The position numbers and the translations under genes are program-made. This document shows, piece after piece, positions 11,951-23,512 of a stretch of DNA of 64,000 bases. How positions within the stretch are numbered: the stretch's first letter is position 1; every line of letters begins with the position of its first letter. The stretch comes from Straminergon stramineum (lineage: Eukaryota; Streptophyta; Bryopsida; Hypnales; Calliergonaceae), in the NCBI GenBank assembly GCA_963920665.1, contig OY987270.1:372001-436000 (forward strand). The letters run 5' to 3'. A model generated the notes under the pieces. That model searched no databases. It was not told the DNA's origin and saw nothing but the letters and a program-made list of their open reading frames with translations.

Positions 11951-13498
11951 GTTTAAAGAAGGTACAACAAACTCTACAAAACAAAGGAGAAGGTTAGCCG
12001 AGTTTCTACTGTGAAGGAACATCTTATATATACAAGTTGCTAATGCATTTCTTCACATATTTGTTCACTTTTTCTTGTTTCATTGATAGAGAATAATTTC
12101 TAGTGATGACCTTTATATGGGAGCTAGTCTATACATATCTCTAGAAAAATTCAAAAGCAAATAGGGTGCAATAATTTTGTATAGTAAATTACTTGATATT
12201 AGATTCAAATCCTTAGGGGGAGAAATTAAGTGTGAACAATGTGGATCCAATCTTAGATACCTTATACATGACATCTAGAGTTCTAGATTGTTTAGGGGAC
12301 AAAAATGGCTAACAATGTTTCCTACACTCACATGGTGTCAGCTTGGCATTGTAAATGGAATTATTTTTGTATCAATCATTTTGTAAATCATTATGAATTT
12401 AAGATTTGCACTTTCTTTTGTAGTAGTGTATGGGATTTTTTGGACACAAATGGAAATCCGTTGTGTAGTTTATGGAATTTGGGCTCTTCACTCAATTAGG
12501 GATTATTGTAATGTTAGGCTTAGAAAAAATGAGTGTCATGCAGTCAACCTATGTCGTGATACTTTCACAAGTGATGTAGACTTGTTTGCAGTTTTTTCCA
12601 AGTAAAGAATGGGAATTATGATGTTACCAAGCCATCATTGGTCATAGTAGGGTTGTCTTGTCAAATGCATTTTGTTCCATATTTGTCTTATAGAGCATTT
12701 GTTGAACACATGTTTAGTGTATCTAGACATGAAAAATTTACCTTTTATCCTACAATAAATACATTTTTGTGCATGTCAAGTTAACATGGGTTGTTGTTCC
12801 ACATGTACTTGCGCAACTTTGGATTTGGGTTTGGGCAGATACTTTTGAGGCAACTTTGGATTTGGATTTAAAGTATATGATTTAGACTTTGGATAATAGT
12901 AGGGTGACTTTCTTTTCTAGTTTAGGGTGGCTTCTTTTAGAGGTTTTCAAGTAACTTCTTCATAGTGGTTTAGAACTTTAAAGAGCCTGCACCTTTGGAT
13001 AATGGTTCAACTAGCTCAAAGATTGCATCCTTGAAGGCAACTCAGTTTACTTCAGATTGCATTGTGGGATGGGACAATTTTCAAAACCAAGACAAATTCA
13101 AAGATAAATATGCACAAGACTCATGAAAGTCAAGACTTGCTATTAGCAAACTTGGAGATCACAAGAAGAAATTATGTTTTTTTTGGTGTCGGGCCTTGAC
13201 ATGCTCTTGTCTAAGGCCTGGACACTTCATGTCTAACTTGGTGTCTACATGTCTTCTTGTACATCTCTACGTCTACTAGGAGTTGAAGTGGATGTTGGAG
13301 ATGAAAAAGGGAAATTCGCGTGAAAAAACATGGTGGTGTTGCTATTTGCATCCACTTTGACGTTGAGATGGTGCCTGACATCATCATGTTCAAATGGTTG
13401 TCTGAAAAAACAATATTTGACACGTTAGCAGTGGGGACCCACTTTGACCATGGGTCATTTCCATTTCCATTATTATATTTTTAAATAACAACACTACC
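11951..13498. other. Non-coding stretch before the CACTA element
   Basis: Small frames at 12305-12605 (plus) and 13211-13423 (minus) have no recognisable content. No other structure was detected. Confidence 0.45.
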
Positions 13499-13551
13499 CA
13501 CTTGAAAAAAAAAGTTGGTCAGCATTTTTTAGGCAGGATATGTTAAAAAGC

Positions 13552-13642
13552 GATGACGTGGCAGTTGACGCGGCAGATGATGTGGTCCAAAGCTGACGTG
13601 GCAAACAATATGCTGACTTGGCAGGCAATGCCACGTCAGCAA
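13552..13642. repeat. CACTA left subterminal repeats
   Basis: Several GACGTGGCA-like motifs stand in a row (GATGACGTGGCAG, GACGCGGCAG, GCTGACGTGGCAA, GCTGACTTGGCAG, then inverted CCACGTCAGC). Short repeats near the ends of CACTA elements are typical binding sites for the second element-encoded protein. The same motif appears inverted near the right end. Confidence 0.6.
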
Positions 13643-14347
13643 TTTCTTAGTTTAACCATTCTGATGGCCTTCTCTGGAATGCCATGAGCAACTTCAAGAC
13701 GTCCCAGAAGACATCCACGTAGACGTTTAATGTTGTAAATGATGTCTCACAGGACCTATTGGCGTTGAAGGTGATCTTCCTATTAATATTCGGGTGTTTA
13801 CATTGAGGGGCATGAGACAAGAGGATGCTGATGATTAGATTAGGATTATGCAATACGGACATTCCCTAAGACATTCAATGGGGCATGGCAGTCTTCATTG
13901 TCTTGCACATGTGCACTTCAACATAAGGTATGTTTGTTTGAGATGACGTGCATTGAATTCACAAGAATCTGGCTTATGCAGTGTCTAAAGCATGAAACTT
14001 TACTATGATGTTTAGGGTGTTCACCATAGAAGATGATTTCCAACTATAAATGTCCGTAGGGGAAGGTTTATGGGTGCTCTTAGTAGTTTGATACAAAAGT
14101 TATAAGAACAAGTGGCATGGAGGAGCATGATGATGTGGGAAACTACAAAAACGTGCATTGCGTAGAGGGTTCACATGAGGCACCTTCAATGCAAATTGGC
14201 AATGTCATATGAATGTTCTGGGAGCACTAAAACATGCACTAAAACATGCAGTAAGACATACATATCGTCTACGGTATTCTCATGATGTCCGCGCAGATGT
14301 CTATATGTCAGGCGACCCCATGCTACGTGTACTAGGGACAATGTCAA

Positions 14348-15095
14348 TCAAGCTTCATCGTCGGACACAATATTGTTTCCAAGGATGTCTCTAACGTCTT
14401 CTTCGACATCCATGGGATGTCTAATAGGGTTTGATTCAACTGCCACTGGCTGCAAGCCAAGAAAGTCACCATCGTTTCGCAATTGCAGAATGTCTGGAGT
14501 GTCTACACTAAAGTGGATTGCTCCACGTCTTCCTCTAACAGTAGTTCGGCACACTACTTTCCACCCTCGTCGATGCCGGTCCCGTTCAATACTTGGAAAA
14601 CGAGCATTTCGAGCCCCACGCACCCAATCGCAAAGCAGGATGGTAACACAATGATTTCGGTAATCTAAAACCAATATTTCCTCAATGTATCCTATATACT
14701 CCTGTGAAACTTCATGAGGCCTCTTGTTCAAAAGACCCCAACGACATTGCCGGCGAAAAGATGCGACAACACATGAATCTTGTGTAATAAGACCACCTTC
14801 CGCTCTACGGACGCATAGATGCATACCATGACAATACATTTGACGATGTGATGTTGCATTTCGTTGAGGGGGTTGCGAGTACTGCAACACATCTTGTTGA
14901 ACATGACATCCAGAACGCTCTACTTCTTTCACAGTAGATGTCAACCACTGCGTGAAAGGGAGGAAGTCACTCAATTCTTGAGGATACTGGACAGTTCTCC
15001 GAGGATGTGAACGCCTTGATCGCCGATGAAACTCTTCGCGCTGCTCCCATCTTTGACTCCTTGCCTCAATGTACTCCCTATTCATGGAATCAACC
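14348..15095 (-). pseudogene. TNP2 C-terminal exon with DUF4216
   Basis: An open frame of about 245 codons follows an AG acceptor just above 15095, whose phase fits the preceding donor (GA|G). It includes HRQMYCHGMHLC, resembling the usual Y.RMY.NGY block, and the DUF4216 core EYIGYIEEILVLDYRN...LLCDWV. The end is rich in acidic residues. This exon itself is intact. Confidence 0.8.
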
Positions 15096-15388
15096 CTCTA
15101 CATATTTTAAAAAGATCTCCAATATGAAGTGCAAAAAGTTGGCATATGTTTAGTGAGAAACACCCACATTCAAACTAAGCTATTTTTCACGCCGTATCCA
15201 AGAGCATTGGTAATAAATTCCAATTACTAATATGCAAGACAATGATGAAAGGAATCTAGGATGCCCTAAAAGCATTCAGACATTAGACATTCCTCGACAA
15301 TGCTAAGTATCTTGTCAAACACATGGATAGTACAGAGACAACATCACAATTGACACAAGAACATCATTATTGACTTTGTTCAACTTAC

Positions 15389-15942
15389 TCGCGCCAAGAC
15401 TCCAAGCACGCGGCGTTGTCAATGACAAATGCATGTACCAACAAACGCAATTCATCTGACATGGGGCGCTTCTTTGGTGCCTTGCTCTATATGACCTCAT
15501 CATTCATGATGGGGTCTTCTTCTGCGTCCCATACCCGGTGTTGCGTTCCTCGAAAATCTTTCATGTACTCCGTGTAAAAGCCAAGAGTGTCTTCATTGTG
15601 ATATCCTTCTGCTATGCTACCTTCTGGTCGTGCATACGTGCGGACATAATCTTTGAGTGTCTTCATGTACCGTTCTATAGGATACATCCATCTGCAATGC
15701 ACTGGTCCACATACAAATAATTGTTGCACAAGGTGTACTGGAAGATGTGTCATGATGTTCAAAAAAGTTGTTGGAAACTCCTTTTCCAACAAGCATATTG
15801 CCATGATCACATCATCCATGACGTCATCTTTGTCTGCCTCTCTGATTTCTTTTTCACATAGTCGTTGGAAGACTCTACTAATTTTTATAATAGCCAGTCT
15901 CACATTCTCGTCCAAGATGTTTCGAACTGCCACCGGTAAAAT
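15389..15942 (-). pseudogene. TNP2 DUF4218 exon
   Basis: It starts after a ...GCATGCAG acceptor with ILPVAVRNILDENVRL and contains the DUF4218 hallmarks HLPVHLVQQL, GPVHCRWMYPIERYM and ARPEGSIAEGY. A TAG at 15487-15489 interrupts the frame, but the same frame continues with KKRPMSDELRLLVHAF up to a GA|GTAAGT donor. Such a tail is usual for the family, which supports calling the TAG a lesion and not the natural end. Confidence 0.88.
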
Positions 15943-16761
15943 CTGCATGCAACATAAATTACTTCATTAAAGACATGTGGCCTATTATGTGACCTACATC
16001 ACCTAATTGAAGGCTTCCACTTCAACCATAGACATCTAACAGGAAAGTTTTCACTGAAATGGACAAGCTCTATGTCTATTCAACTAGTGCAGTCAGACAC
16101 AGTCTATCCAGCTGAGTGTTGTAACAGACAACAACGCTTCTAGCACAGTGTCTACTACAACAATATCATGGACAAAGCATGCTCATCATGAGCCCACTAG
16201 TGTATTTTGTAGACGTTTGCATTGGTGGATTGTGTAGACAACATTCACTTATAACAACTACCATGGAATTGTGTGGCTCACTTGTTGCATAAGCACGTGG
16301 TAGTCATGTGTCTTCATGTACTGAAGTCTTCCATCTTGGAATCGTTTGTGAATGGACCCCACGTAGTTTGTTGGGGTGCGAATTTTGCATATAATGTCCA
16401 TGAATTCTGTTCGCTCTTCTGGGGTCATGATGTAAGGCACATGGGGCATGTAAAAATCATCTTGTCGACGACGTGGATCTTGTAGCCAAATTTCTTCGCG
16501 AATCCCCAACTCTTGTGCATCAACTCGACTTCCAGGGCTGTCGTTCATAGCAAGAAGCGTCTTCACTATATTCTCGCACAAATTCTTCTCACAGTGCATG
16601 ATGTCCAAAATGTGCCGTTCCAGAAGATGCTGTAGAAGTGGACATCTTCATTGTTAGACACAGAGTACAACTGTGCACACCTACGGCGTCTACAACATCG
16701 GAATTTACATCACAAGTGCGTCAGCGTACAACCTAAGTTATAGAAGCTATAAAATGCTCAC

Positions 16762-17900
16762 CTGAAAGTAATCAAGTTCGAATAAAGCACAAAGCCTTTT
16801 GACCCTAGTAAAACGAACCGGGTCGTCTGGTCCATCTTCTTTCCCACCCAAATCCAGATATGATTGCCGCAATGCAGCATATCGGACAACGTCTGAACCA
16901 GTCATTCGAGCTGGTCTACCACGATGCTCTGTGCAACCATTGAACCGAAGATTTCGACGGTATGGATGATTACGACGTAAATACCTATGTATGCCACCAT
17001 AAACAATCTTGGACCCTCTTACACTTTGATCTGTGCGGACATCACCTATCCGTGCCATTCTAGAATCTGTCTGAGGTCCACAATCTGGACATCCTCTATA
17101 ACCCTTGCAACAAAGACCGGAGATGAGGCCGTACACTGGAAAATCAGATATAGTCCACAACAACAACCCCCGCATGATGAACTGCCTCGAACCTGCAGGT
17201 TTAGAGAAATCTTGCACTGCAACCCCTTGCCAAAGGGCATGTAGCTCCCGAAGTAGTGGTCGCAAAAACACATCCAAGTTCTTCGAAGTTGGGGAATGTT
17301 TCCCTAAAATGAGAATGCTTAATGAAATAAAGAACTTCTTAGTTACAAACCATGGCTCAAAGTTATAAATTAATATGAGCACGGGCCATGTAGACCAAGT
17401 GGTGTTGCTCAATTTTAAAGGGTTCACGCCATCCAATGCCAATGCCAGACGTAAATTCCTGTCTTCAACACCAAAGTTGGCAAAGACAGGGTCTGAATTG
17501 ACATGCTTTCAAGCGGGGCTATCCACCACTAAACGCATGACGCCATCTTCACTGACATGCTTTGTCCAACCAGTCAACATCTGGGCCAACTCTGAAGATC
17601 GAAACATGCGTCTCAACCTTGGAATCAAGGGAAAATGCCGAATTACTCTCGCTGGTATGGAATTTGAGCCCTCCAACCATTGTGATTTTGTGCACTTAGG
17701 ACAAGTGCTCAGCTCTGCATGCTCTACCTCGTATAGCACACATCCACTTGGGCAAGCGTGGATGTTGTTGTACTCTAGGCCTAACTTCTTCATCATCTTC
17801 TTAGCCTCATAATGGCTACTTAGCATGTTATTGCCTTATGGTAGCAAGTCCGATGACAAATACTACAACAATTCATCCGCAAACTTGTTACTCACATGAA
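16762..17900 (-). pseudogene. TNP2 core region (Transposase_21)
   Basis: This is the most conserved part of the broken transposase. It has the HACPSGCVLY and CPKCTKSQW metal-binding-like segment, then RFRRMF-type basic residues, the DSPA-stop-KH site (TGA at 17509-17511), LALDGVNPLKLSNTTWS, and VYGLISGLCCKGYRGCPDCG. The exon ends at LDYFQ with a CAG|GTGAGC donor. It is unambiguous as family TNP2 but contains three internal stops. Confidence 0.88.
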
Positions 17901-18570
17901 AGACTGCACACATATTCATGATGATGATGGTGGCTGAGAGAATACTACAAGTTGCATCCAAGTACACTGGGGTGGTGGCGTGCTAGTACAAATGCTCCAT
18001 ATTATCCACTCTATCATCTTCTTCATCCGCCTCTATGGACTCAAGGATGGGCTCAAACGCCATGGTAGCTGCATGCAATGTGTCGCCACAATCAAAAGCC
18101 TCTAAGACTTGCCGTTCAACATCATGTCCAACATCCATTGCATTGTCTTCGTCATGTGGTACGAAGCCAACATTGTAATCCTCGATTTCATTGTCTTGGA
18201 TGTTGTCTGCAATGCCAATGTTGTTGCCTTCAATATCTGCGTCATTGTCAATGACATCGTCACCATAAGCTTGGTCTTCTACCCAAATGCCATTATGAGG
18301 ATAACCATCTGGAGGGTCCCCTCCGACCATCGACTTCATAAGGAAGTCATCTCGACCCCTCTCACAAAGATGTTTTCTAATAGTGTCTATGGCACGGCGT
18401 GGCCCTCCATGACAAGTCCGGCAAGGGCAACGATAATTCTGCAAATCCATCTCCGTTGCCACCCTCAACTCTATTTGAAGGATGAGGTTTGACACAGGAA
18501 TGTGGCGGAGAACTCGACCATCGTGGTTGATTCTAATTCGGGCCCTTCATAGCGGGGCTTCACGCACCAT

Positions 18571-20465
18571 GGTTGTATATGCTTCTTTAGCTTCACATAG
18601 GGCTAAGAGCCTTGGAAGAAAGTTGAAGAAGCCCTCCTATTGCAACAAGATGCAATGACACACATGCAACACGTTAAGACTTTGGTTTTGCACAAAACCA
18701 TCACAAAATTGAACATTGGAAGTGGCAAACTGCTGTACACATAGCTTCCGGAAGCCTGCCATAGTTGACTTCACAATGCTATCCTGGACACTGTAAAAGA
18801 CGTACTATGTCCAGAAACAAGGAAAAAACATCTTCATAGACATGAAGGACAAACGGGATGTGGTCTACCAAAGCAATTTTCTATACTCTAGAAAGTCAAA
18901 GTAGACTTCTTTTTCGACACATAATCCTTGTTCTAAACATGCCAGCATGTGCATCCATGATACTACTACTTCCCAAATGAAGACCCTAAACAAGCACATT
19001 CATTTCACTCATTATATTGTAAGCCAAATACAAAGACTACCTCCTCTGACACTGTACTAGATGTACATCATATTTGAAATTGCACACATACATGTCATGA
19101 ATTGTACAGTACGAAATACCAAATATCCGGGATAAATGCCATATCATATCACTTTAAAAACATAGTGTCCAAATGGACAAGTCTAATTCTATTAACCATC
19201 CTGAAATTGATACAATTTGTCCAAATTGACAAGGAATTATCTAGAAAAAGTCAATTTTGACATTGAAAACTATCATCAACGTCAGACTAGACATTACTCT
19301 ATGTAATGATGACTTGCACCTATCAAACCTGGAGCTTCAATTCATGCTGACTATGTGGTTCTCTTCCCATTCCTTGAGATATTGATTGCCAACTTTTGTT
19401 GCTATTGCTAGTCTAGGGAAGACAAGGATCTCTTCTTCACTAGAGGCAACTAAAAAGTCCCATGATGTGTGTCGTTTAGCAAACCAATCAAGCATTATAG
19501 AATAGACGGAGTTTACGGGACTATTTTCCATTTCTGTGCAGCACGAAAAACATAGCTGTTAACATATTTGTGGGTATAAGATATATAGATCCCCTAGCAC
19601 TTCTGGATGTCCACTACTTTCATGTACTTAAGGTCATTCAATTCTAAAAGCACAAGCAAATTAACATAGACCCCCTTCTCTTGATGGAAATTGATGATGT
19701 TATGGAAGAAATAGGGGTGAGCTTAAGAGTCTTCATTCTAGTCAAGAATGAAAAAACAAAATAGAACCAACATCTTTAATTCCCCTAAGGAAAAAAAATA
19801 GCAATGACCAATGTCCACATTGCTAGGACACAATTTAGTAATGAGGGCCGCATCAACGGGAACATGTCTAAAATGACCCTAAACTGACCCAAGAGGTTGT
19901 AAGTAACATGTCTTAATTGATAGAGAGTGTCTAAATTGATCATGTTCATTTCAATAGAAAATATGGAAGCATCTCTGGCGTTGTAAATGCTTTCAATTTC
20001 CTAATGCCCCTCTAGGAAAAAATTTGTAGGCCCTTAAAGCCCACTTAGAAAAGAAATGGAGACATCTTTTGCACCCAAATCCAAAAAAATATGCAAACAT
20101 GTGTAGGCCTCATAACTTCAATAACCCCAAAAGGAGGAACATCCATCCCACTAAAGAAAACAAACATGAGCACATCTGTAGTATCCCAAATCTGTCTTAG
20201 GAAATAACAAAAGAAGATAAAAGGGTCCAAATTCATAGGTCCACATACACTAATTATGTCCACATTCAAAAACAAACGTCTAAAATGACAAAGAATGGAC
20301 CAAAAATGTCTGAACTAACACATCTTAATTGATTGAAAGTGTCCAAATTGACAATGTTCATTTGAACTAAAAATATGGAAACATGCGTAACATCTGAAAT
20401 GTCTCTACTATTTTCAAGTAATCTCTTGAAAAAACTTTGCAAGCCTCCAAGCCTCCTATTAAAAA
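18571..20465. other. CACTA internal non-coding region
   Basis: This is the 5' flank of the transposase (minus strand). Many frames are closed and TGTC(C/T)A motifs are common (for example TGTCCAAAT, GTGTCTAAATTG). It probably holds one side of the divergent promoter region. I see no separate gene. Confidence 0.4.
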
Positions 20466-20918
20466 CTAAAATGTGCAAACATGTGTAGGCCTCCAAGCAT
20501 TGTCATAAAATCAAAAAAAATATGCAAACATGTGTAGGCCTCCAAGCATCCTATTTGAAATTAAAATCTACAAACATGTGTAGGCCTCCAAGTATTCTAT
20601 TTCAAACTAAAATATGCAAACATGTGTAGGCCTCCAAGTATTCTATTTCAAACTAAAATATGCAAACATGTGTAGGCCTCCAAGCATCCTATTTGAAATT
20701 AAAATCTGCAAACATGTGTAGGCCTCCAAGTATTCTATTTCAAACTAAAATATGCAAACATGTGTAGGCCTCCAAGCATCCTCATCAAATCCAAAAAAAT
20801 GTGCAAACATGTGTAGGCCTCCAATCATCCTCATCAAATCCAAAAAAATGTGCAAATATGTGTAGGCCTCCAAGCATCCTCATAAAAAAAAGATGGAAAC
20901 ATGGGCAGGCCTCCAAGA
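20466..20918 (+). repeat. Tandem array, about 10 units of about 46 bp
   Basis: The core AAACATGTGTAGGCCTCCAA recurs roughly every 45-50 bp, with first cores near 20476, 20526, 20573, 20619, 20664 and so on to about 20896. The spacers alternate between two types (CATCCTATTTGAAATTAAA and TATTCTATTTCAAACTAAA), which indicates higher-order duplication. An isolated related core lies at 20093. The array sits between the two divergent transposon genes. Confidence 0.9.
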
Positions 20919-21204
20919 TTTTTAAATTATATTATACTACTGTTGTTGTCATCTATTTTGACAAAAATGGTTTAAAAAGGCGTGCCACCTGGGGCTCTTA
21001 GATGTCTTAGAAGACATTGGAATGGACATTATGATGTTGTATACAACATTGTGATGCCACAGATCTTCATTCTAGTGACAGTCAACAATCGTGACTACGG
21101 AACCCTAAAAAGGTGGACACCTGCTTTTGCCTATCGCGTGGAACCCTAAGGCATCTTCTATAGACTGTTCAAAACTTTAGCTTTGGAATTGAGAGCAATT
21201 TTTT

Positions 21205-21495
21205 GTGTGCAACATGACACTTCACTCAAGTGCACATAGTTGTCTTCCGTTTCCAAGTGGAGAAGGAGCTTTAGCAGAAGGAGATCATGATCTTGACAGG
21301 GATAATGCAGGTCTCAGCATTTTCAAGAACTTTTTGGAGGGGGTTGTGGCCGCATCACTCACCTCAACAATGGAGGCAGCTGAGGCGCCCACTGCATCCA
21401 CCCAAAACCTCCGTAGAAGTAGCCGCCTACACAATCCAAGTGAGTTGGTCAATGAAATTGCAACACCCCTGCAACGAATTCCAAAGAAGAAGAAG
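21205..21495 (+). pseudogene. Possible first exon of the CACTA TnpA-like gene
   Basis: An open frame ends in a basic Ser/Arg/Lys stretch (RRSSRLHNPS, IPKKKK), followed by an AAG|GTAACA donor at 21496. Position and strand suit a 5' exon of the gene at 23.5-26.1 kb. No conserved domain proves it, so this is inferred from context. Confidence 0.4.
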
Positions 21496-21660
21496 GTAAC
21501 AAACTCTCTTTACCACACACCTTCACTATTTGGACACTATGGCGTTGGGGTTTTCGTGAGAGGGTGATTAAGCTTGCGTGATCGAAAGGAGAGAGTGTAT
21601 AGGGTGTGTCAAGAGAGTTAGAGAGGGAGAGGGTGAGGGTTTAGGGTTTGGGTCCCCCAC

Positions 21661-21845
21661 CGGTGTGCCTCCTCGCAGCGCGGTCCGCCGGGCACCTCGC
21701 AGCGAGCTCCCTCCCCTCCTGTAGCCCTGCTCCTACCTGCAGCCTGCTCCCGCCCTCTCCCGCAGCCTGCTCCCGCCTCCTCCCGCAGCTTGCTTCCGCC
21801 CCTCCCGCAGCGTGCTCCCTCCCCCTCCCGTAGCCTGGTCCCTCC
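21661..21845. repeat. GC-rich minisatellite, period about 25-28 bp
   Basis: Units of the form CTCCCGCAGCCTGCTCCCGCC repeat five to seven times in an otherwise AT-rich window. The open frames across it on both strands are just the repeat read through and do not indicate a protein. Confidence 0.7.
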
Positions 21846-22287
21846 CTGAGCGGCGGCGGCGGCGAAATTTGAAATTTTCATTAGTAATTATGATGTTCAT
21901 CTCCTTTGGCGGCTTGGCGTTCATCCATCCCCATCCATTAGCGTTTCACAATACTCATTTTAGATATCTTCAGCAACACCATAGTGTTTTCTCTTTTTTC
22001 GCAGTGTGCTTGCTTGTTGCTTCTGTGTTCTCGAATTTTATCTAGCTTTGCAATTCGGAGGAGCCTTTGGAATTCAGAAGAGCCTTGGGTGATGAGCGAG
22101 GCAACGTAGTTTCCAGATTGTGGTGGAGTGATCGAGGTTGCTAGTTGCGTACCGTGGGTCGCGGCAAGGGTGTGAAGGTCGTTGGGAGGAGCACAAGGGT
22201 GTGAGTGTCGATGCACTCTGCTGGTGTTTAGGATCACAGCGGGAGGTGTGTAAGTTTTCATCAGTGCCCTTCTCTTCTTCTCATCAG

Positions 22288-23160
22288 CGTCGTTGCCTTG
22301 TCTTCCGCGAGTGTTGCGAATTGAAATCCAGTTTTACGGTGATTTGTGCGGACGCCTGGGTGATGGTGGAAATCCAGTTTTGATGTTGGTCACGACCGCA
22401 GAGTGTTGTCTTAGACGTCTGAACGGATGTCTGAACGCTGTTTTGGACATTGGTCGGAGCACTAATCCTGTTGCCGTGTCGAGAACCTGCGAGCCTCTCT
22501 GGAGTTGGAGCTGAGATTGACGTTTTCATTTGTGAACTTTTTATCCTCTTCTTTTTGCCTTGTCTCCATGAGTGTTTGAACTGAAATCTAGTTTTACAGT
22601 GATTTTTGGAGACGCCTGGGTGATGGTGGAAATCCAGTTTTGATGTTGGTCACGACCGCAAAGTGTTGTCTTATCCGTCTGAACAGATATCTGAACGCTG
22701 TTTTGGACATTGGTCGGAGCGTTGATCCTGTTGCCGTGTCGAGAACCTGCGAGCCTCTCTGGAGTTAGAGCTGAGATTGACGTTTTCATTTGTGAACTTT
22801 TTATCTTCTTCTTTTTGCCTTGTCTCCATGAATGTTTGAACTGAAATCTAGTTTTACAGTGATTTTTGGGGACGCCTAGGTGATGGTGGAAATCCAGTTT
22901 TGATGTTGGTCACGACCGCAGAGTGTTGTCTTAGACATCTAAACAGATGTCTGAACGCTATTTTGGACATTGGTCGGAGCGCTGATCCTGCTATCCTGTC
23001 GACACCCTCTTGACCCTTTCTATAGCTCAGATAGACTTTTTCATTTGTGAACTTGTTGTCCTCTTCTTGTTGCCTTGTCTTCCGCGAGTGTTTTGAACTG
23101 AAATCATGCTTTTGAATGATTTGTTGAGGACGCCAGGGTGATGCTTGAAATCCAGTCATA
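22288..23160 (+). repeat. Tandem array, 260 bp unit, about 3.4 copies
   Basis: The marker TGATGTTGGTCACGACCGCA occurs at 22381, 22641 and 22901, an exact 260 bp period. The full units align over GGTGATGGTGGAAATCCAG, CTGAACGCTGTTTTGGACA and TTTTCATTTGTGAACTT. A partial fourth copy fades out near 23150. Units differ at only a few percent of positions, so the amplification is recent relative to the decay of the element's genes. Confidence 0.9.
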
Positions 23161-23512
23161 TGGAGTTCACCTCAACAATTGTGAGACTTTTGCATGTTGA
23201 GTCTCAATTTCTGCCTACAGCAATAGCTATGTTGCTTGAGTCACATCCTTCTAGAAATCCGTGTACTCAGGCACCCTTTTCGATATCTTGAAGTATATGA
23301 AGGTCACGTGAGTGAACCCTAGAACGATGTCTACATGTTGAGACTGATGTTGTAATAGACGTCTCAGTCATGTGAAGTGCTGCATATTTAGCTTCGGGTG
23401 CCATAGGTGATGTTTAGGAAGTGTCACAATGATCCCGTTTGGTGTTTTTCCTTGCATGTTTGTTCCAGGTAACAGGTGAAGATTTTGTGAAGTGGCCTTT
23501 ATCAGAACCAAG

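Larger units (their letters stand above)
14348..18570 (-). pseudogene. CACTA TNP2-type transposase (Transposase_21 / DUF4218 / DUF4216), inactivated
   Basis: Exons read downward: 18570-16762, 16629-16282, 15942-15389 and 15095-14348, with good donors (GTGAGC, GTAAGT) and matching phases. In order they encode a cysteine-containing N-terminal segment (RCPCRTCHGG), the CPKC and HYEAKKMMKKLGL segment, the transposase core (LDGVNP, GCCPDC-type and RHILDIMHCEKN motifs), DUF4218 (HLPVHLVQQL, RWMYPIERYMKTLK, ARPEGSIAEGY) and DUF4216 (EILVLDYRN, CDWV). The frame is interrupted by stops at 18547-18549, 17983-17985, 17863-17865, 17836-17838, 17509-17511 and 15487-15489. The fifth falls where TNP2 proteins carry the Trp of the DSPAWKH signature. 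The element therefore cannot supply its own transposase. Homology on both sides of each stop stays in one frame, so these are point changes rather than rearrangements. Confidence 0.88.

Noticed and set aside
14373..14668. Plus-strand frames across 14.4-14.7 kb
   Set aside because: Antisense shadows of the DUF4216 exon of TNP2.
20466..20918. CRISPR-like array because of regularly spaced repeats
   Set aside because: The spacers are themselves repeated and the array lies inside a plant transposon; it is an ordinary tandem repeat.
21618..21924. Open frames on both strands rich in Ala/Gly/Arg or Pro/Ser/Leu
   Set aside because: They are read-through of the GC-rich minisatellite; no domain and no splice context.
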